From: Acidobacteriota bacterium
Lineage (GTDB): Bacteria; Acidobacteriota; CAIWXX01
Assembly (NCBI GenBank): GCA_016191015.1
Contig: JACPPM010000240.1
Span: forward strand, 1 to 35,456
DNA: 35,456 bases
Reading direction: 5' to 3'
Made by a program: the position numbers and the translations under genes. The notes beneath the pieces were generated by a model, which saw nothing but the letters and a program-made list of their open reading frames with translations, did no database searches and was not told the origin of the DNA. Below, piece by piece: positions 1 through 6,939 of the stretch; the first letter of the stretch is position 1; every line of letters starts with the position of its first letter.

Positions 1-23
1 GCACTCAACTTCTTAGACACTAA
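1..23 (+). repeat. Dispersed repeat, copy 1 (partial)
   Basis: This is the 3' end of the dispersed repeat, ending in TTAGACACTAA; the window edge cuts it off. It matches the copies at 131-167, 4565-4666 and 35275-35375 (the last inverted). It is followed directly by a GC-rich word (22-41) also found just upstream of the gene at 3538-4434. Confidence 0.6.
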
Positions 24-130
24 CGCGGCGGAGCCGCAACCAAGCAGCGCGGGTCTATGGGCATGTTGTCCCACCGCAGTGGGGTACCTCTTCTCTGCGT
101 CCTCTGCGTCTCTGCGGTGAACAAGTTCTA

Positions 131-167
131 GCCATTTCGTGTCAACACTCAATTCCCTAGACACTAA
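131..167 (+). repeat. Dispersed repeat, copy 2 (core)
   Basis: Core form of the repeat, GCCATTTCGTGTCAACACTC followed by a TAGACACTAA end. It lacks the ~60-bp extension seen in copies 3 and 4. Heptamers ending in CTAA/CTAG continue in phase from its right end to 188. Confidence 0.65.
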
Positions 168-308
168 GAGCTAACGGCTAAGGGCTAGCAATCTGAATCG
201 CCCCGCTCCACTGAGGCATTACGCCTGGACTCTGTAACGTTCGCCCTCCGGCAGCCACTATCGGATGGGACGCGCGTAAGCGGAGTCCGAGCGCGAGGAG
301 GAGAAGGA

Positions 309-1964
309 ATGAGGGTTCACCAGATGTTTATGAGATACATCGCGGGAGCGCTGATTGTCGTGGGATCGTCGGGCAGCGCCCAGGCCGCGACGACCTGGGT
401 TCGATCGGTTGGTGTGGCCGGTTCCGCGCAGGAGCTCTGGGGGATCGAAGGTGCACCGACCGGCGGTCACTACCTGGTCGGAGTGACGACCGAGGGCGCG
501 ACCGGCACTGACATCCTGGCCATGAGGATCGACGCAAGTGGAAACGCCTTGTGGCAGAAGCGCTGCGGCGATGCCGGATCCGAAACGCCGGGCGGCGCGT
601 GCGTCGCAGCAGACGGCGGATTGGTCATCGCCGGGCGGCGCGACAGTGACATCTGGATTCTGAAGCTCGATTCGAATGGAAACCTTGTCTGGCAGCGAGC
701 CTACGGCGGCGCCGGAAGCGACGTGGTGACCGCGATCGAGCCGACTGCCGATGGAGGATTCGTTCTCTCCGGCTCCACAGACTCGTACGCCGGCGCGGGG
801 CTATCGGAGGCGTGGGTGACCAAACTGGACGGGTCTGGCGCGATTGTCTGGTCCAAGATCTATGGCGGCGCGAACACCGATGTCGGCGCCTCGATCCTGC
901 CGATAGCCGATGGTGGGTATGTCATGGTAGGCAGGACCAAATCGTGGGGCTCGGGAGACTTCGATATCTGGGTCGTGAAAACGGATTCAGTCGGAAACCC
1001 AGTCTGGCAAAAGGTCTTCGGCGGTGCTGCTGAAGATCGAGGTAACTGGGCTGCCACGACGAAAGATGGCGGTTATGTCATCGGGGGACGGACCGATTCT
1101 TTCGGGGCCGTACCCGGATTGCGCGACGCGATCTTGATGAGAATCACATCGACTGGCACCGTGTCCTGGGCGAGGGCCTATGGCAGCCCGGCAGAGGAGC
1201 TGGCCAATACCACACAGACGAGCGACGGCGGCTACCTGATCTATGGCTCCCGTGATCCGGGAAGCACGGTTCTCGACGGATTCCTCATCAAGACGGACTC
1301 TCTCGGCACGATCAGCTGGCAGAAGACCGTCAATTACCCCGAGACCGATCGGATCACGGCCGTCCAGGAAGTGACCGGCGGGTACGTTTTCGCCGGCGGA
1401 AGCACGCATTTCGACGCGCCGCAAGGCGATGGAATGATCGTGCGTGCTTCCTCATCCGGGACGGTCGACGCTGCCTGCGGGAACCTCCTGGTCGATGCGT
1501 CGTTCGCGTCCGTGGCTTGTGCACCAGCCACTGTCCCGACGACCGCCACGGTCGCATCAGTCTTCCCGAGCTCCCTGGCCGGATCTGCCGTTACCGACAT
1601 CGCTTACGGAGTTGGATACGTCTGCACATCTGCTCCAATGCCGGACCTGACCGGAGCCTGGACGCAGATAAGTAAGAAGGGATCGAAGATCACTGGCATG
1701 TTCAGCTGCCAGAACGCTGGAAGCAGCCCCGCAGGAGGCTTCACCGTCAAAATCTACCTGTCCGCAAAGAGGACGATCGGCAGGAGCTCCGCACTGATCG
1801 CAACGAAGAGCGTGCCATCGCTCTCTGCCGGCTCCACGGTGACGATCAAAGCGAGGGGTACCAAGGGGAGCAAGCACAAATACATCGTCGCCGTCGTGGA
1901 CGCGGCTGATGTCGTGAGCGAGGACGATGAGGCGAACAACACCGTCGTCGCGCTGATCCCATGA
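309..1964 (+). CDS. Secreted 7-blade DGGY-repeat propeller protein with CARDB-like C-terminus
   Basis: A 551-residue exported protein. The start at 309 has a strong purine-rich ribosome site (AGGAGGAGAAGGA) directly upstream, and residues 1-27 form a signal peptide ending in SAQA. The body holds seven ~55-residue units, each with a DGG[YF] turn and a core like D-I-W-V-x-K-x-D-x-x-G-x-x-x-W-Q-K; the seventh core is degenerate. Seven such units fit one closed beta-propeller. From about residue 448 to the end, a PDLTGAW...DEANNTV module looks like a CARDB-type immunoglobulin-like adhesion domain. The same repeat type fills the larger protein at 6940-9390. The molecular role is unknown; surface binding or scaffolding is inferred from the architecture only. 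Confidence 0.85.
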   Translation: MRVHQMFMRYIAGALIVVGSSGSAQAATTWVRSVGVAGSAQELWGIEGAPTGGHYLVGVTTEGATGTDILAMRIDASGNALWQKRCGDAGSETPGGACVAADGGLVIAGRRDSDIWILKLDSNGNLVWQRAYGGAGSDVVTAIEPTADGGFVLSGSTDSYAGAGLSEAWVTKLDGSGAIVWSKIYGGANTDVGASILPIADGGYVMVGRTKSWGSGDFDIWVVKTDSVGNPVWQKVFGGAAEDRGNWAATTKDGGYVIGGRTDSFGAVPGLRDAILMRITSTGTVSWARAYGSPAEELANTTQTSDGGYLIYGSRDPGSTVLDGFLIKTDSLGTISWQKTVNYPETDRITAVQEVTGGYVFAGGSTHFDAPQGDGMIVRASSSGTVDAACGNLLVDASFASVACAPATVPTTATVASVFPSSLAGSAVTDIAYGVGYVCTSAPMPDLTGAWTQISKKGSKITGMFSCQNAGSSPAGGFTVKIYLSAKRTIGRSSALIATKSVPSLSAGSTVTIKARGTKGSKHKYIVAVVDAADVVSEDDEANNTVVALIP

Positions 1965-2002
1965 GCGAGACTCACCCAGGGCAGGCCGACGGCAGGTGAG
2001 CG

Positions 2003-2839
2003 CTATTCGGAGACCGTGGCGTCTTCGACGATGACGGGGTAGGCGTATCCGGCGCCGAAATCGCGATCGACTCTCAGGGTGCCTCGAACGAGAACCACAT
2101 CACCGACTGAGACCGTATCGACAGTTGTGACGGTCAGGTCGTCGTCGCCCTTGTCGCGCGAGCCTGTTCCGTCTCGAAGATGAATCCAGTTTTTGCCCAT
2201 GATCCCGCTGAGAAATTTCGCGACCTTGCCACGGACCGCGACGGGCTTGTCCTTGAGGGTCGACTTGCCGGCCCAGACTTCAGACACTGTCTTCGCGTCA
2301 GGCCCCTCGGCCTTCGGGACTTTGATGTTCTCGACCGTTGCCGGACCGGCGCCTGCGTGCGCGGGGGTGGGCGCGTCCATCCCGCCTTCGAGAGAGCCGA
2401 AGAGCAGCTTGTCGAACTTGCGCTGGAGCGTCTGGCTTTCAAAATCCTTCGAGCTCATCGTGACATTTACCGTGACCGTCGACCCGACCTGGACCTGCGC
2501 GTTCTGGACGGCTGCCCAGGTCTCCCCCTTTGCCGTCTTCAGGCGGATGTAGGTGAAGCCGGATGCGTCCACCGACTCGAGCACGACTCCAACGACCTTC
2601 TCAGTTGCGGGGGTCAAACTCGCTCCAGCGGCATCCTCTGCCGTCGGGTGACCCGGAGGCATCGAGGGAGGCGCGGCCTCCGATCCGGGATGTTCCGGCG
2701 CGGCTTGGCCAGCTTGCTGCGACTCATGAGCCGGGACAGGCGCGGCCGCCTGCTGGCTGCCTTTCTGCGTTTCGGACCCGCCCCCGCCACAGGAAACGGC
2801 CATCGCGGCAATCAGCAAAATCATGATGCTCTCTCTCAC
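2003..2839 (-). CDS. Lipoprotein with OB-fold-like (NrfJ-like) domains
   Basis: The start is taken as GTG at 2839, five bases after an AGGAGG site; an in-frame GTG at 2857 and ATG at 2824 are alternatives. The N-terminus has a hydrophobic stretch and a lipobox ending AVSC, so the product (278 residues) should be a lipid-anchored envelope protein. A Pro/Ala/Gln-rich linker follows. Two halves then resemble nucleic-acid-binding-type OB folds: a GETWAAVQNAQVQVGSTV segment, and a later part with VRGKVAKF, NWIHLRDGTG and VLVRGTLRVD, the pattern seen in NrfJ-related proteins. It has its own promoter at 2948-2976. Biochemical function is not known. Confidence 0.8.
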   Translation of the reverse strand: MRESIMILLIAAMAVSCGGGGSETQKGSQQAAAPVPAHESQQAGQAAPEHPGSEAAPPSMPPGHPTAEDAAGASLTPATEKVVGVVLESVDASGFTYIRLKTAKGETWAAVQNAQVQVGSTVTVNVTMSSKDFESQTLQRKFDKLLFGSLEGGMDAPTPAHAGAGPATVENIKVPKAEGPDAKTVSEVWAGKSTLKDKPVAVRGKVAKFLSGIMGKNWIHLRDGTGSRDKGDDDLTVTTVDTVSVGDVVLVRGTLRVDRDFGAGYAYPVIVEDATVSE

Positions 2840-2947
2840 GGTTCCCTCCTGCCTCACTGAATCCAGCTCACCTTCACGAGCGCCATCCTACCCCGACCGC
2901 CTGCGGTCAGCCCGGACACCGCTCATCCGTCTCTCCACCAAGGCGCC

Positions 2948-2976
2948 AATCTAGGCCCGCCTCGGCGGTTTGTCAA
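2948..2976 (-). promoter_or_regulatory. Sigma-70-type promoter for the lipoprotein gene
   Basis: On the minus strand TTGACA (2971-2976) is followed after 17 bases by TAGATT (2948-2953). This lies about 110 bases upstream of the GTG start at 2839. The perfect -35 box and ideal spacing support it; activity is untested. Confidence 0.6.
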
Positions 2977-3036
2977 TTGAGCGCGATCTGCCGTAGTGAA
3001 ATGCCGGCGCGAATGAGGCTCCGACGCCCCTGGACC

Positions 3037-3366
3037 CTACGGACCTCCCCTCGGCTCGCCATGACTCCCCTCCGCAACTCGGAGAACAGGACTGATATCA
3101 CCATCATTGTCGAGGTAGATGGTGAGCCCCCGCGATCCCACACGGGCCGCGGCGGCCTCCTCGACCGCGATCTGCACGAGCCTCGCCTCTAGCGCGTTGC
3201 GCGCGGCGCGCAAATCCCGGTTTTCGTCGACCAGCCTGTCCCGCTCCGCTCTCGCCGCCGCCAACTCGGCATCAAGCGGCCGGGTGACCCGAAATCCTAC
3301 AAATAAGGCGGCCGCCATGAGCGCCGCCACCAAAATCTGCACTAAGGTTTCAACCAGTCTCCGCAT
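3037..3366 (-). CDS. Small single-pass membrane protein with coiled coil
   Basis: A 109-residue protein. The start at 3366 follows GGGAGGTGGGCTG, a good ribosome site; longer forms starting upstream lack one. Residues 7-25 (about LVQILVAALMAAALFVGF) form one membrane helix. Residues 30-70 are a charged Ala/Arg/Glu/Leu coiled coil (LAAARAERDRLVDENRDLRA). A short hydrophilic tail with a YLDNDGD segment follows. It lies between two other leftward genes for envelope proteins. The layout recalls FtsB/FtsL-like or other short bitopic coiled-coil proteins, but no family was recognised and no function is assigned. Confidence 0.6.
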   Translation of the reverse strand: MRRLVETLVQILVAALMAAALFVGFRVTRPLDAELAAARAERDRLVDENRDLRAARNALEARLVQIAVEEAAAARVGSRGLTIYLDNDGDISPVLRVAEGSHGEPRGGP

Positions 3367-3537
3367 CAGCCCACCTCCCTCTCTCCGGATTCGTGAGTCT
3401 TCGTCTGCGGTACGAAGGGCAGCATACTGCCCACACTGCCCGTACTGATGATAACCCCTGCACGACACGATTACATCCCCCGGCCCGGTGACGGGCCGGG
3501 TGGTGGTCTCGTCGTGCCGCCCGCCGGCGGTGGTGGG

Positions 3538-4434
3538 CTACCGTGCGTCGAGTGCGCGCATCCGTCGAAGCTCTATATCCCGATACCGCCTCCGCGCAAC
3601 GAACAGAAGTGCTCCGAAGATCGTGACCTCGAGAATCCCGCCGAGCATGAGAGGGTACCAGACATGGTACGGCTGCGAGTACATCAGTGACGCCGCACCC
3701 ACCGCAAGTTCAAGAACACCGAGTACGATCAGCGTGCCCATCACACCGATCGCGGCTCTGCGGGCACGGCCCTTGGAAACGAGCCAACCGATAATCGCGC
3801 CGATGCATCCAATGATCGCCCCGAACGTGCCGCCGAGCACCCCCGCCTGCGACGAGCTCCACCATTGCCGCCCGCCTGCGAAGTCAGCGAGTGGATCTTC
3901 ACCCGGGGCGAACTGCACGAGCTCGAGCGAGCTCAGAAATACAGCGCCCCCCGCCGGCAGGAAGACACTGATGACGAGGCGTTCAGGAGGAGGGTTGCCT
4001 ACGCTGTTGAAAAACGGCAGCACAAATGGACGCCAACCGGAGGTCCCGGTCAGGGCCGCCATCGGACCGGATTCCCCTAGTGTCCGCGAGAAGTACGCCC
4101 CACCTCCCGGGAAATGGCTCCACATCTCGAGATACCCGGTCCCTTCAACCCCGTCGCACCGCACCTGTCCCACGATGGCGTAGGCCGTCCGTGTGACACC
4201 CGGATTCTCGATCGTGAAAATCAAGTACGGGCCAGGCTGGTTCGGGACGCTCCGAATCTCGAGGGTTCCAGCATCGCCACCCGTTCCGCCGGCCAGCACA
4301 CTGCCCGCCCCCAGCCGACCGGCATCTCGAAGCCCCACCCAGGAGATTTCTTCAAGGACATCCACGGCAAGTGCGTGCGGCACCGGGTTCAGTGCCGAGA
4401 GCGCGGCCAGAGCGACCAGAATTGTGGGTTTCAT
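3538..4434 (-). CDS. Exported membrane protein: extracytoplasmic beta domain plus three membrane helices
   Basis: The start at 4434 follows a GGGAGG site by six bases and opens a signal peptide (MKPTILVALAALSALNPV...ALA). The 298-residue product has a Gly/Pro-rich, probably beta-rich, extracytoplasmic region (about 22-190; YLIFTIENPG, TGTSGWRPF, ISVFLPAGG). About three membrane helices follow between 205 and 285, then a basic tail (RRRYRDIELRRMRA). A strong hairpin (4450-4489) lies immediately upstream of the ribosome site. The gene is downstream of, and on the same strand as, the DUF2089-type regulator, so the two may be co-transcribed through the intervening dispersed repeat. No family was recognised. 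Confidence 0.75.
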   Translation of the reverse strand: MKPTILVALAALSALNPVPHALAVDVLEEISWVGLRDAGRLGAGSVLAGGTGGDAGTLEIRSVPNQPGPYLIFTIENPGVTRTAYAIVGQVRCDGVEGTGYLEMWSHFPGGGAYFSRTLGESGPMAALTGTSGWRPFVLPFFNSVGNPPPERLVISVFLPAGGAVFLSSLELVQFAPGEDPLADFAGGRQWWSSSQAGVLGGTFGAIIGCIGAIIGWLVSKGRARRAAIGVMGTLIVLGVLELAVGAASLMYSQPYHVWYPLMLGGILEVTIFGALLFVARRRYRDIELRRMRALDAR

Positions 4435-4449
4435 GATGGGCCTCCCAAC

Positions 4450-4489
4450 GCGGCGGAGCCGCAACCTGCATTGGTTGCGTCTCCGCCGC
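4450..4489 (-). promoter_or_regulatory. Hairpin in the 5' leader of the membrane protein gene
   Basis: Two 17-base arms (4450-4466 and 4473-4489) pair with one mismatch around a 6-base loop. On the mRNA the hairpin ends three bases before the GGGAGG ribosome site (4441-4446). It could terminate transcription from the DUF2089 gene (there is no T-run), protect the mRNA end, or restrict ribosome access. The left arm plus three flanking bases recur exactly at 22-41. Confidence 0.55.
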
Positions 4490-4564
4490 GCGTGAGAGCG
4501 TGGAGGGTGGAGAGTGAGAGCGTTCTTCCGAGCCACCTCGATCGGCGGAGACGACCGCTCCGTT

Positions 4565-4666
4565 CCTGCATTCCTCCCCTCCTGCTTTCCTGAGAGGAGT
4601 TCGGAAGATCTAGCCGCCTCAAATTTCTTGCCATTTTGCATCAACACTCAACTTCCTAGACACTAA
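4565..4666 (+). repeat. Dispersed repeat, copy 3 (full ~100 bp)
   Basis: Matches the reverse complement of 35275-35375 along its length: a CATTCCTCCC / CTGCTTTCCTGAGAGG block, a GTTCGGA block, then TTGCCATTT...TCAACACTCAACTTCCTAGACACTAA. Its right end supplies the TAG stop of the DUF2089 gene (4663-4665). Sub-copies of the core lie at 1-23 and 131-167. It encodes no credible protein. Confidence 0.7.
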
Positions 4667-5001
4667 GATTTCGGTTTCTCGGAGCGACTCGCCAGCTCCT
4701 GCCGGTGCGCTTCGAGCAGCGCCTTCATCGTGGCCATGTCGAGCCTCCCGTCGGCGTAAAGCGCTCTTGTCACCAACTCGAACTCGCTCACCGTCTCCAT
4801 TTCATCCAGAACTCTTATCTTCTCGATAAGCCGGTCCAGCCTCAGACGAATCGTGGGATAGGTTATGCCGTAGGACTGGGCCAGCTCCTTCAGGGAACCC
4901 GATGCCATGATGAAGCGTTTGATGAAGGCCAGGTCTTCGTCGGAGAGATACTCGAACCATGATTTACGATCACCTGGCTCGGCCGCGCGTCCTTCTTTCA
5001 T
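4663..5001 (-). CDS. DUF2089-type helix-turn-helix regulator
   Basis: A 112-residue cytoplasmic protein. The N-terminal half has SWFEYLSDEDLAFIKRFI, then SLKELAQSYGITYPTIRLRL (about residues 37-56), the helix-turn-helix typical of DUF2089-family proteins, which are thought to be transcription regulators. An RLIEKI segment and a helical C-terminus follow. It has a near-consensus promoter (5036-5064) but a weak ribosome site. The stop codon lies inside the dispersed repeat, so the last residues (SRSEKPKS) may have been altered by its arrival. A truncated relative with the same upstream region lies at 11474-11692. In both places membrane protein genes follow directly, which suggests that the family controls such genes here; this is inference. 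Confidence 0.8.
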   Translation of the reverse strand: MKEGRAAEPGDRKSWFEYLSDEDLAFIKRFIMASGSLKELAQSYGITYPTIRLRLDRLIEKIRVLDEMETVSEFELVTRALYADGRLDMATMKALLEAHRQELASRSEKPKS

Positions 5002-5194
5002 ATTGCTTATCCGGCTATCAATTCAATTATTAATTATATTAAAACAGATTTTAACTTTTGTCAAGTGGCAGACCGCCGTGAATGAGGCTTGGTGGCGGAT
5101 TCCGAACAGGCGGGCCGAATCCGTTTTTGCCGCCGTCCTGGATTCAAGCTAGACTTCGGTTGAGCGGGGTGATTTGGCGCGGTGACGCGCCGGG
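4958..5194. repeat. Duplicated DUF2089 upstream region, copy A
   Basis: This stretch aligns with 11640-11884. It starts in the first codons of both DUF2089 frames and continues through TCAATTCAATT, ATATTAAAACA, GGATTCCGAACA and GGATTCAAGCTA to the word near GGTGACGCGC. The match is roughly three-quarters by eye and includes the promoter. Copy A ends just before the amidase ribosome site. The right end (about 5155-5194) also matches 9528-9565 next to the epimerase remnant. Confidence 0.7.
5036..5064 (-). promoter_or_regulatory. Promoter of the DUF2089 regulator
   Basis: On the minus strand TTGACA (5059-5064), a 17-base spacer and TAATAT (5036-5041), about 35 bases before the ATG. The element is conserved in the second copy (11727-11755), with the same spacing, while surrounding bases have diverged. 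Conservation supports function. Confidence 0.7.
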
Positions 5195-5204
5195 AGGTGC
5201 AGAG

Positions 5205-6872
5205 ATGGTGCGAAGGCGATTCTCGATGCTGGTGTCAATCGTCCTGACTTCTGTCCTGTTGCGGGCCGCAGACATTCGGGATGCGCCATCGACGACGCTT
5301 CCCGGCTTCGTGCTCGACGAGGCGACGATCGTGGCAATGCAGGCAGCAATGTCCGACGGCAAGGTGACATCGAGACAGCTTGTCGAGGGCTATCTGGCGC
5401 GGATCGATTCAATCGATCGCAGCGGACCGTGCCTGAGCTCGGTCATCGAGATGAACCCCGACGCGCTTGTCATCGCAGATGCGATGGACGCAGAGCGCAG
5501 CAAGAAGGGGCCCAGAGGACCTCTCCACGGAGTGCCGGTCCTGATCAAAGACAACATCGACACGGCGGACCGGATGCAGACCACAGCGGGTTCCCTTGCC
5601 CTCGCAGGCTCCCGCCCCGCACGCGATGCCTTCATCGTCTCACGTCTTCGCGAGTCCGGGGCGGTGATCATCGGGAAGGCCAACCTGAGCGAATGGGCGA
5701 ACTTTCGCTCGACGAAGGCCTCGAGCGGCTGGAGCGGGCGCGGCGGACAGACGCGCAACCCGTACGCGCTCGACCGCAATCCATCGGGGTCGAGCTCAGG
5801 TTCGGCTGTGGCGGTTGCCGCCAATCTCGTCGCAGTTGCGATCGGAACCGAGACAGACGGTTCGATCGTCTCCCCAGCCTCGGTCTGCGGCATCGTCGGC
5901 CTCAAGCCGACCGTTGGCCTGGTCAGCCGGTCGGGCATCATCCCGATCGCGCACTCGCAGGATACGGCCGGGCCGATGGCGCGCTCAGTCGCCGATGCCG
6001 CGGCCCTGCTCGCTGTGATCGCAGGCGTGGACCCAGCCGACGCGGCGACTGCTGGCAGCCGGGGGCTGCCGGACTACACTCGCTATCTCGCTCCTGACGG
6101 GCTTCGAGGCGCGCGGATCGGCGTCGTGCGATCCAGCGCCTTCAACCTCAGCGACAAGGTGCTGCCGGTCCTGGAGTCGGCAATCGGCGTGCTGCAGCGG
6201 GCCGGTGCCGTCGTGATCGATCCGACGGATGTCCCGAATCTCGGCAAGACGGACGAGGCCGAATGGGAGGTCCTTCTCTACGAATTCAAAGCCGACCTCG
6301 AGGCGTACCTCGCCGCCCGCCCCGGCACGCATGCGCGATCGCTCAGTGATCTCATCGCCTTTAATCGCGACCAGAGCGAGCGCGAGATGCGCTTCTTCGG
6401 CCAGGAGATTTTCGAAAAGGCCGACAGGAAGGGACCGCTCACCGAAGCGGCCTACCTCGATGCGCTGCGAAAGAGCCAGTCATTGATGCGCGAAGGGATC
6501 GACGCGGCCCTCAGCGGGCAAAGGCTGGACGCGCTCGTGGCCATCACCAACGGGCCGGCACACTTGACGGATCTGGTGAACGGGGATGCGTACACGGGCG
6601 GGAGCTCGTCGCCGGCCGCGGTCGCCGGGTATCCGAGCATCACGGTCCCCGCGGGCTTCGTCCACGGGCTTCCGGTGGGGATCTCGTTTATTGGAGCAGC
6701 ATGGAGCGAGCCGGTGCTGATCAGGTTGGCCTATGCCTTCGAGCAGGCAGCGCGCGCCCGGCGCCCGCCGCAGCTCAGGCCCACGGTTGATCTGTCGCCG
6801 GGCCCGTGCAGCGTCATTGGGAGCCTGGCTCATGCGCCGACTTCCCGCGTGGTGCCGGGCGTTTTCAAGTAA
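5205..6872 (+). CDS. Exported amidase-signature-family hydrolase
   Basis: A 555-residue amidase. The start at 5205 follows GGGAGGTGCAGAG; an upstream in-frame ATG lies in a conserved non-coding duplication and is rejected. Residues 1-22 look like a signal peptide, so the enzyme probably acts in the periplasm. The amidase-signature Ser-cisSer-Lys triad is visible: Lys115 in VLIKDN, the cis-Ser in GSSSGS (about 198), and nucleophile Ser220 in TDGSIVSPAS, within GTETDGSIV. Such enzymes hydrolyse amide bonds of small molecules or peptides; the substrate cannot be read from sequence, and the lack of gatCB neighbours and the export signal argue against GatA. The next gene is convergent with a 67-base gap. 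Confidence 0.9.
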   Translation: MVRRRFSMLVSIVLTSVLLRAADIRDAPSTTLPGFVLDEATIVAMQAAMSDGKVTSRQLVEGYLARIDSIDRSGPCLSSVIEMNPDALVIADAMDAERSKKGPRGPLHGVPVLIKDNIDTADRMQTTAGSLALAGSRPARDAFIVSRLRESGAVIIGKANLSEWANFRSTKASSGWSGRGGQTRNPYALDRNPSGSSSGSAVAVAANLVAVAIGTETDGSIVSPASVCGIVGLKPTVGLVSRSGIIPIAHSQDTAGPMARSVADAAALLAVIAGVDPADAATAGSRGLPDYTRYLAPDGLRGARIGVVRSSAFNLSDKVLPVLESAIGVLQRAGAVVIDPTDVPNLGKTDEAEWEVLLYEFKADLEAYLAARPGTHARSLSDLIAFNRDQSEREMRFFGQEIFEKADRKGPLTEAAYLDALRKSQSLMREGIDAALSGQRLDALVAITNGPAHLTDLVNGDAYTGGSSSPAAVAGYPSITVPAGFVHGLPVGISFIGAAWSEPVLIRLAYAFEQAARARRPPQLRPTVDLSPGPCSVIGSLAHAPTSRVVPGVFK

Positions 6873-6939
6873 ATCGAAAAATTCACGACACGGACCGCTC
6901 TCCTATCCGAGGATCCAGGTTGAGATCCCGGCCGCACGC

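Larger units (their letters stand above)
1..308. other. Repeat-rich non-coding leader region
   Basis: No convincing gene is seen before the first coding region. The stretch holds two copies of a dispersed repeat (1-23 and 131-167), a 20-base word at 22-41 that recurs at 4447-4466, a CTCTGCGTC-type 9-base tandem array at about 92-117, and four heptamers in phase at 161-188. The short reading frames on the minus strand here are antisense to the following gene and show no family resemblance. Confidence 0.6.

Noticed and set aside
5082-5204. Longer N-terminus for the amidase
   Set aside because: The segment is part of the duplicated non-coding region shared with 11640-11884; the signal peptide and ribosome site fit the start at 5205.
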